Shown here: positions 44,978-49,283 of the stretch, piece by piece | How the letters are laid out: the number at the start of each line of letters is the position of its first letter | Numbering within the stretch: position 1 is the first letter of the stretch | Position numbers and translations under genes: made by a program | The notes under the pieces: generated by a model | What the model was told of the DNA's origin: nothing | The model's input: the letters and a program-made list of their open reading frames with translations, nothing else | Database searches by the model: none | Assembly: GCA_022780515.1 (NCBI GenBank) | Contig: JALEUV010000024.1 | Location: forward strand, 80,793-130,075 | DNA: 49,283 nt | Reading direction: 5' to 3' | Origin: Anaerococcus sp. | GTDB lineage: Bacteria; Bacillota; Clostridia; Tissierellales; Peptoniphilaceae

Positions 44978-47320
44978 ATGCTAGTAAAAACTTCTGTCAG
45001 AAATTTAATAGAATATGTTATGAGGTCTGGTGACATAGATACAAGTTTTAGAGATAATCAAAGGATGTTAAAGGGCATTAGGGCCCACCAAAAAATCCAG
45101 GCTTCCTATGGGAAAAATTATACCAAGGAATATTCCCTAAAAAATACGACAAGTTTGGGTGGAGTGGACTTTGAGGTAGAGGGAAGGGCCGATGGCATCA
45201 TTAAGGAAGGCAAGGCCTATACTATCGATGAGATAAAGTCAACTACAAGACCACTCGAGGATATTGATGGAGAAAATAAACTCCACTGGGCCCAAGCCAA
45301 GTGCTATGCCTATTTCTTTTCCTCTGATAAAAATCTCGAAAATATTTCTATTACCCTTACCTATGTTTCTACAGAAGATTATACAAGTAAGATTTTTAAA
45401 AAAGATTTTAATTTTGATGACCTAGAAAAATTTTACTTAGGCCTTTTAAGTGAGTACTTAAACTTTTCAAAAATAATCTCAACCAACACAGATAGAAGAA
45501 ATAAGTCCTCTAAAGACCTTGCCTTTCCCTATGAGTCCTATAGGAAGGGGCAAAGGAAGATGGCAGTTGGTGTATATAGGTCTATCTTGGATGAGAAAAA
45601 TATCTTTATTGATGCTCCTACTGGGATTGGAAAGACCGTATCTTCTACCTTTCCTGCTATAAAGTCCTTGGGGGAGGACCTGACAGATAAGATATTCTAT
45701 CTTACTTCAAAGATTACAACCGGCAATGAAGCCTTAAAGGCCCTAATCCTTATGGAGGATAAGGGGCTATATATCAAGGCCCTGCAAATTATATCAAAAG
45801 AGAGAATATGTCTTAATGATGAGGTAAAATGCAATCCTCAGGACTGCCCCTTTGCCAAGGGACACTTTGATAGGGTAAATGATGCCCTAAAGGATATCCT
45901 ATCCAAGGAAAGAATTATGGATTTTGACACTATAAGGTCATATTCTGAAAAATATAGGGTCTGTCCCTTTGAATTTGAACTAGATATAGCGACATACTCA
46001 GACTTTATAATCTGTGACTATAACTATGTCTTTGATCCAAGTGTTTATCTCAAGAGATTTTTTGATGAGCTAATAGGCCGTTTCGTCTTTCTAATAGATG
46101 AAGCCCATAATCTTTTGGATAGGTCTAGAGAAATGTATTCTTTTTCCTTTACTGATGAGCAGTTTATTGAAATCAAAGAATATTTTGACCAGAAAAAGGA
46201 TAAGCTTATAATAAGAAAATTAAACAAGGTCATAGAATTTTTTGACCAAACTTACATAAAATATGGGTCAAAAGAGGTATACTATACGAGTGAACATATA
46301 GATGAAGTAGATGAAAAGCTTATAGGCCTGCAAAAGTCTATGGAAAAGTTTTTGATTGATAAAAAAGACCACCCTAAGTATGAGGAGATTTTAAACTTAT
46401 ACTTCGATATAAACAAGTACCTCAGGATATCAGATAGCTTTATGGAAGGCTTCTACAATGTTATTAGCTATGATAAGGCAAGTGGGACAAAGACCTTTGA
46501 AATAAAATGCGTAGACCCTTCAAAGATTTTGAAGGAAAAGTATAAGTATAGCAGAAGCACAGTATTCTTCTCTGCAACCCTATCGCCTATGAAGTTTTTT
46601 ATGGATATGCTAGGGGCAGGGGATAGCCTAAAACTAAGACTCGATTCGCCATTTGATAGGGAAAACTTACTCATCTTGCAGAAGTCAATCAGCACCAGGT
46701 ATAGGGATAGGCAGGAGAATATAGGAGAAATTTGCGATACGATCAACAAGTTTGTTTCATCCAAGCCTGGTAATTACTTTATATTTTTCCCTTCGTTTAC
46801 ATATCTAAAGGAAGTAGCTGAAATATACAAATATTATTATGATGATAAAATTCTAATCCAAGATTCTTCTATGAGCCAAAAGGACAGGGCCAAGTTTTTA
46901 AGGAATTTTACATGCAAGTCATCAAGGGTAGGCTTTGTAGTCTTGGGCGGGATCTTCTCCGAAGGAGTAGACCTCATAGGTGATAGGCTTATAGGTTCTA
47001 TGATAATATCTGTAGGTATGCCAGGAGTAAGCTTTGATAGAGACTTGATAATGAAGCACTTTAGTTCTAAGGGGCTTTCTGGCTTTGACTATTCCTACAC
47101 CTTTCCAGGATTAAACAAAGTTTTCCAGGCGGCTGGTAGGGTTATAAGAAGTGAGGAAGATAGGGGTATAGTTTATCTAGTTGATGATAGGTATAGGTGG
47201 GATAAGTATAGACATCTGTATCCTAGCTATTGGAAAAATATAAAATATTTAGACAAAAAAGATGAAGATCTTTCCTACATAAATAAGTTTTGGAGTAATA
47301 ATGAGAAAAAAAGAGATTAA
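44978..47320 (+). CDS. ATP-dependent helicase with N-terminal PD-(D/E)XK nuclease-like domain (XPD/DinG family)
   Basis: A 780-residue SF2 helicase. Residues ~1-150 look like a RecB-type nuclease fold: a VEGRADGI segment followed by IDEIKS (Glu85-x-Lys87), then a WAQAKCYAY helix. The motor has Walker A APTGIGKT (~213-220), an iron-sulphur cluster domain with four Cys (RICLND, VKCNPQDCPFAKG, YRVCPFEF), DEAHNLLDRS, and motif VI QAAGRVIRSEEDRG. These place it with Rad3/XPD-like bacterial helicases acting on damaged or structured DNA. ATG 44978 has the SD AGGTGAT; an upstream GTG (44969) lies within that SD. It overlaps the next gene by 20 bases. Confidence 0.9.
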   Translation: MLVKTSVRNLIEYVMRSGDIDTSFRDNQRMLKGIRAHQKIQASYGKNYTKEYSLKNTTSLGGVDFEVEGRADGIIKEGKAYTIDEIKSTTRPLEDIDGENKLHWAQAKCYAYFFSSDKNLENISITLTYVSTEDYTSKIFKKDFNFDDLEKFYLGLLSEYLNFSKIISTNTDRRNKSSKDLAFPYESYRKGQRKMAVGVYRSILDEKNIFIDAPTGIGKTVSSTFPAIKSLGEDLTDKIFYLTSKITTGNEALKALILMEDKGLYIKALQIISKERICLNDEVKCNPQDCPFAKGHFDRVNDALKDILSKERIMDFDTIRSYSEKYRVCPFEFELDIATYSDFIICDYNYVFDPSVYLKRFFDELIGRFVFLIDEAHNLLDRSREMYSFSFTDEQFIEIKEYFDQKKDKLIIRKLNKVIEFFDQTYIKYGSKEVYYTSEHIDEVDEKLIGLQKSMEKFLIDKKDHPKYEEILNLYFDINKYLRISDSFMEGFYNVISYDKASGTKTFEIKCVDPSKILKEKYKYSRSTVFFSATLSPMKFFMDMLGAGDSLKLRLDSPFDRENLLILQKSISTRYRDRQENIGEICDTINKFVSSKPGNYFIFFPSFTYLKEVAEIYKYYYDDKILIQDSSMSQKDRAKFLRNFTCKSSRVGFVVLGGIFSEGVDLIGDRLIGSMIISVGMPGVSFDRDLIMKHFSSKGLSGFDYSYTFPGLNKVFQAAGRVIRSEEDRGIVYLVDDRYRWDKYRHLYPSYWKNIKYLDKKDEDLSYINKFWSNNEKKRD

Positions 47321-48671
47321 AGAAATAAAGATAGAAAATATGAAATACCCAAATATTTCCCAGGGCTATGATGAAAATGGCAGGCTCTATGAATTTAAGG
47401 GAGGCATACTCGGACAAAAAGTTAGGGTAAAGAGTCAAAAAAAGAATAAGATCAGGGTCAAGGCCAAGTACCTAGACCTTCTTGACCATTCCTACCTCGA
47501 AAATAATACTAGCCATTGCCCGAATGCTGATATTTGTGGAGGATGTGCTTACCAAAAACTAGCCTACGAAACAGAGCTAATGGTCAAATCTAAGATGGTA
47601 AAGGACCTAATAAGAGAAAATGACATAGATATTGAAGGTGATATAAGAATTAACCAAGCCCCTAAAAATACCGGCTATAGGAACAAGATGGAATACACCT
47701 TCGGAGATAGGGTTAAGGGAGGAGAACTAATCCTAGGTCTTCATAGGCAAAATAGGTTCTATGAAATAGTAAATCCTATAGATTGTAACATAATCGATGA
47801 AGACTTTAATACAATTAGGTCTGAAGTTCAAAAATACTTTAGAGAGAGAAAGACTTCATTCTACCACAAAAACACCCACGAGGGCCTACTAAGGCACTTA
47901 ATAATAAGAAAGGCCCATTATACTGGTGAAATTATGGTAGTCCTAGTCACAAGCAGTGATGAAAGCTTTGATGAGATTAGACAAAAACTCTTTGTAAACT
48001 TCCTCTTGGATATAAAGACCAAGGGACAAATTGTATCAGTCTTCCATGTTATAAATGATTCAGTTGCTGATGCTGTGGTTGTTGAAGATATCAAGCTCTT
48101 ATATGGCAAAGAATATATAACAGAGCTTATGCTAGACCTCAAATTTAACATATCTCCCTTCTCCTTCTTCCAACCAAATGTCTACACAGCCCAAAAACTC
48201 TACCAAAAGGCCTTTGACCTAGCTGGTGTAGATGAGTCCATGGATGTCCTTGACCTATATTCAGGAACAGGAACCATAACCCAAGTTATGGCAAGTAAGG
48301 CCAAATCAGCGACAGGCATAGAAATAGTAAAAGAAGCAGTGGATAAGGCTTGGGAAAATGCAAAATTAAATGGGATCGACAACATCAACTTCTTGTGTGG
48401 GGATGTCTTAGAAGAAATAGAAAAAGTAGGAGATCAATTCGACCTAGTAGTCCTAGACCCGCCAAGGGCAGGAATAAACCCAAAGGCCCTAGAGAAAATC
48501 CTAAAAATCCAAGCAAACAAATTTGTCTACATCTCCTGCAACCCAAAAACCCAAATGGAAAACCTAAAAGACTTCATAAAAGCAGGCTTTGAAATAAAAG
48601 ACTTCGAAATCTTCGACCAATTCCCAAGATCAAGACACGTGGAAGCTATAGCGTTGATACAAAAGATATAA
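47301..48671 (+). CDS. rlmD: 23S rRNA (uracil-5-)-methyltransferase, RumA/RlmD-TrmA family
   Basis: A 456-residue RNA m5U methyltransferase. N-terminal TRAM-like domain (~1-60), iron-sulphur cysteines in HCPNADICGGCAYQKL, a central RNA-binding part (GYRNKMEYTFG), and the C-terminal SAM domain: QPNVYTAQKLY, DLYSGTGTITQVMA, VLDPPRAGINPKAL and the catalytic ISCNPKTQ. Whether the target is U747, U1939 or both cannot be told from sequence; the symbol is the general one used in Firmicutes. It overlaps the helicase gene by 20 bases and is the last ordinary gene before the IS element. Toward the 3' end the codon use shifts to A/C-rich choices. Confidence 0.92.
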   Translation: MRKKEIKEIKIENMKYPNISQGYDENGRLYEFKGGILGQKVRVKSQKKNKIRVKAKYLDLLDHSYLENNTSHCPNADICGGCAYQKLAYETELMVKSKMVKDLIRENDIDIEGDIRINQAPKNTGYRNKMEYTFGDRVKGGELILGLHRQNRFYEIVNPIDCNIIDEDFNTIRSEVQKYFRERKTSFYHKNTHEGLLRHLIIRKAHYTGEIMVVLVTSSDESFDEIRQKLFVNFLLDIKTKGQIVSVFHVINDSVADAVVVEDIKLLYGKEYITELMLDLKFNISPFSFFQPNVYTAQKLYQKAFDLAGVDESMDVLDLYSGTGTITQVMASKAKSATGIEIVKEAVDKAWENAKLNGIDNINFLCGDVLEEIEKVGDQFDLVVLDPPRAGINPKALEKILKIQANKFVYISCNPKTQMENLKDFIKAGFEIKDFEIFDQFPRSRHVEAIALIQKI

Positions 48672-48827
48672 ATTTAGAAATTCTGCATTTCAAGCAGTTT
48701 TATAAGCATTTTGTCTTCGATAAAGATGAAGAAGGATACGTCAAAAATACTCAAAAAAACTACATGGACGTAAGAGTAGTTTTAAGACTGGTATGAGGAA
48801 ACACAAAAAAAATAATTAACTCATTTT
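48672..48827 (+). other. Spacer with an unidentified short open remnant
   Basis: A frame without stops runs from about 48653 (overlapping the rlmD end in another frame) to the TGA at 48794-48796. It reads like protein (EILHFKQFYKHFVFDKDEEG) but has no start codon until late and no SD. It may be the tail of a gene cut off or decayed where the IS element entered. I cannot identify it. Confidence 0.35.
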
Positions 48828-48853
48828 GGAGACTGTGTAAAATTTTGTGTATA
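48828..48853 (+). repeat. Probable left terminal inverted repeat of the IS element
   Basis: The motif GGAGACTGTGTAAAATTTTG begins at 48828, about 70 bases before the transposase start, the usual distance in this family. The partner repeat is not in the window, so this is by resemblance only. Confidence 0.55.
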
Positions 48854-48858
48854 GAAAG

Positions 48859-48892
48859 CTCCTGATTAGGGTAAGTAAAAACTAATCAGGAG
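48859..48892 (+). promoter_or_regulatory. Hairpin sequestering the transposase ribosome-binding site
   Basis: CTCCTGATTAG (48859-48869) and CTAATCAGGAG (48882-48892) form a perfect 11-bp stem with a 12-base loop. The 3' arm contains the SD AGGAGG (48888-48893) for the ATG at 48901. A transcript entering from outside the element would fold and hide the SD; one starting inside the stem would not. Confidence 0.85.
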
Positions 48893-48900
48893 GAATTTTT

Positions 48901-49283
48901 ATGCCAAGAAAAAGACCAGAGACGAAAAGAAGTAAAATAGCAAAAATGTTAATTGAAGAATATCAGCCTCAAAGTGCACAAGATATTCAAGAAGCACTAA
49001 AAGCTCTTTTAGGCGATACAATGGAAGAGCTATTAAAAGCAGAATTGGATGAGCATTTAGACTATGAATATGGAGAAAAACCACTATCCTTAAATACAAG
49101 AAACGGCACAAGTAAAAAAACAGTTAGATCATCTTATGGAAACATAGATTTAAACATACCAAGAGATAGAGAAGGCACCTTCGAGCCACAAGCATTAAGA
49201 AAGTATACCCTACAGGGCACAAGCTGAAAAAGACATATCAAACATAGAAAATCAGATAATATCTATGTACGGGAAAGCAATAC
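48901..49283 (+). pseudogene. IS256-family transposase, N-terminal part with a frameshift
   Basis: The first frame (48901-49227, 108 codons) begins MPRKRPETKRSKIAKMLIEE and includes LLKAELDEHLDYEYGEK and the IDLNIPRDREGTFEPQ segment, all IS256-family hallmarks. After EPQALRKY the frame degenerates and stops at 49225-49227. The family continuation (AEKDISNIENQIISMYGKA) is read in the +1 frame from about 49214 to the window end. About seven extra bases (accctac, 49207-49213) would account for the shift. The catalytic DDE region lies outside. As read, the transposase is inactive unless frameshifting restores it; a sequencing error at this spot is also possible. Confidence 0.8.

Larger units (their letters stand above)
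48828..49283 (+). mobile_element. IS256-family insertion sequence, left part (runs off the window)
   Basis: The transposase at 48901 is of the IS256 (Mutator-like) family and reads away from the chromosome genes. The likely left end is the sequence GAGACTGTGTAAAATTTTGT at 48829-48848, typical in composition of IS256-family terminal repeats. The right end and target duplication lie outside the window, so the exact boundary is inferred. Confidence 0.75.

Noticed and set aside
48350-48592. 80-codon Lys/Pro/Arg-rich frame inside rlmD
   Set aside because: Shadow of the A/C-rich 3' end of rlmD, which carries the catalytic motifs in the main frame.
49195-49227. Programmed frameshift in the transposase
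   Set aside because: IS256-family transposases are normally read in a single frame and there is no slippery heptamer; an extra ~7 bases explain the shift more simply.
1-49283. CRISPR arrays, tRNA or rRNA genes, prophage or defence islands, riboswitches
   Set aside because: No regularly spaced repeats, cloverleaf sequences, phage structural genes or recognised aptamer motifs were seen on reading the window; gaps are short and mostly explained by promoters and terminators.

Overview
The window is about 49 kb of AT-rich chromosomal DNA from a low-GC, Gram-positive obligate anaerobe. The evidence is a pyruvate:ferredoxin oxidoreductase, an oxygen-sensitive class III ribonucleotide reductase, a complete V/A-type ATPase, an IspH-ribosomal S1 fusion, a SCIFF peptide locus and Firmicutes gene order throughout. 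Arginine is written almost only with AGA/AGG. Together these point to the Peptoniphilaceae/Tissierellia, with Anaerococcus as my best guess (an inference; no database was consulted). Most of the window is dense housekeeping sequence with tightly overlapping genes. Accessory DNA appears only at the right edge, as the start of an IS256-family element.

Layout. 1-1.8 kb: 3' part of nifJ and a strong terminator, then about 450 bp of gene-free AT-rich DNA. 2.3-7.7 kb: yloU-fakA-recG-rsmD-coaD and a coiled-coil gene, closed by a bidirectional terminator shared with the leftward tmcAL (7.8-9.0 kb). 9.1-21.7 kb: one long rightward run, efp-yqhY-nusB-xseA-xseB-ispA-argR-recN-nudF-scpA-scpB-rluB-(FAD oxidoreductase)-cmk-plsC-ispH/rpsA. 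21.8-23.1 kb: miaB. 23.3-31.5 kb: V/A-ATPase operon in the order C, I(N-part)+G/H-like, I(C-part), K, F, E, A, B, D. 31.6-34.6 kb (leftward): SCIFF maturase scfB, the 49-residue six-cysteine precursor scfA (a short gene) and a PLP-dependent Orn/Lys/Arg decarboxylase. 34.7-36.1 kb: LCP-family cell-wall ligase and apt. 36.2-39.8 kb: cbpA-type dnaJ and clpB behind a CtsR-like operator. 39.8-42.5 kb: nrdD-nrdG behind two NrdR-like boxes. 42.6-44.0 kb: lemA and a TPM-domain protein. 44.0-44.8 kb (leftward): nitroreductase. 45.0-48.7 kb: nuclease-XPD/DinG-type helicase and a RumA/RlmD-type methyltransferase. 48.8 kb to the end: IS256-family left end, with a hairpin over the transposase ribosome-binding site and a frameshifted transposase.

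The most unusual item is the ATPase. The stator/membrane subunit I is split into two genes inside its cytosolic domain. The N-terminal piece carries about 100 extra residues of coiled coil that look like the otherwise missing peripheral-stalk subunit G/H. Subunit F is also short at its C-terminus. The SCIFF locus shows a clear expression design: a consensus promoter inside the end of the decarboxylase gene, the precursor gene, a terminator-like attenuator, then the maturase. Its precursor has Gly at position 37, where characterised SCIFF peptides carry the thioether-accepting Thr. Recognisable regulatory sites (CtsR, NrdR) tie clpB and nrdDG to standard Firmicutes regulators that lie outside the window.
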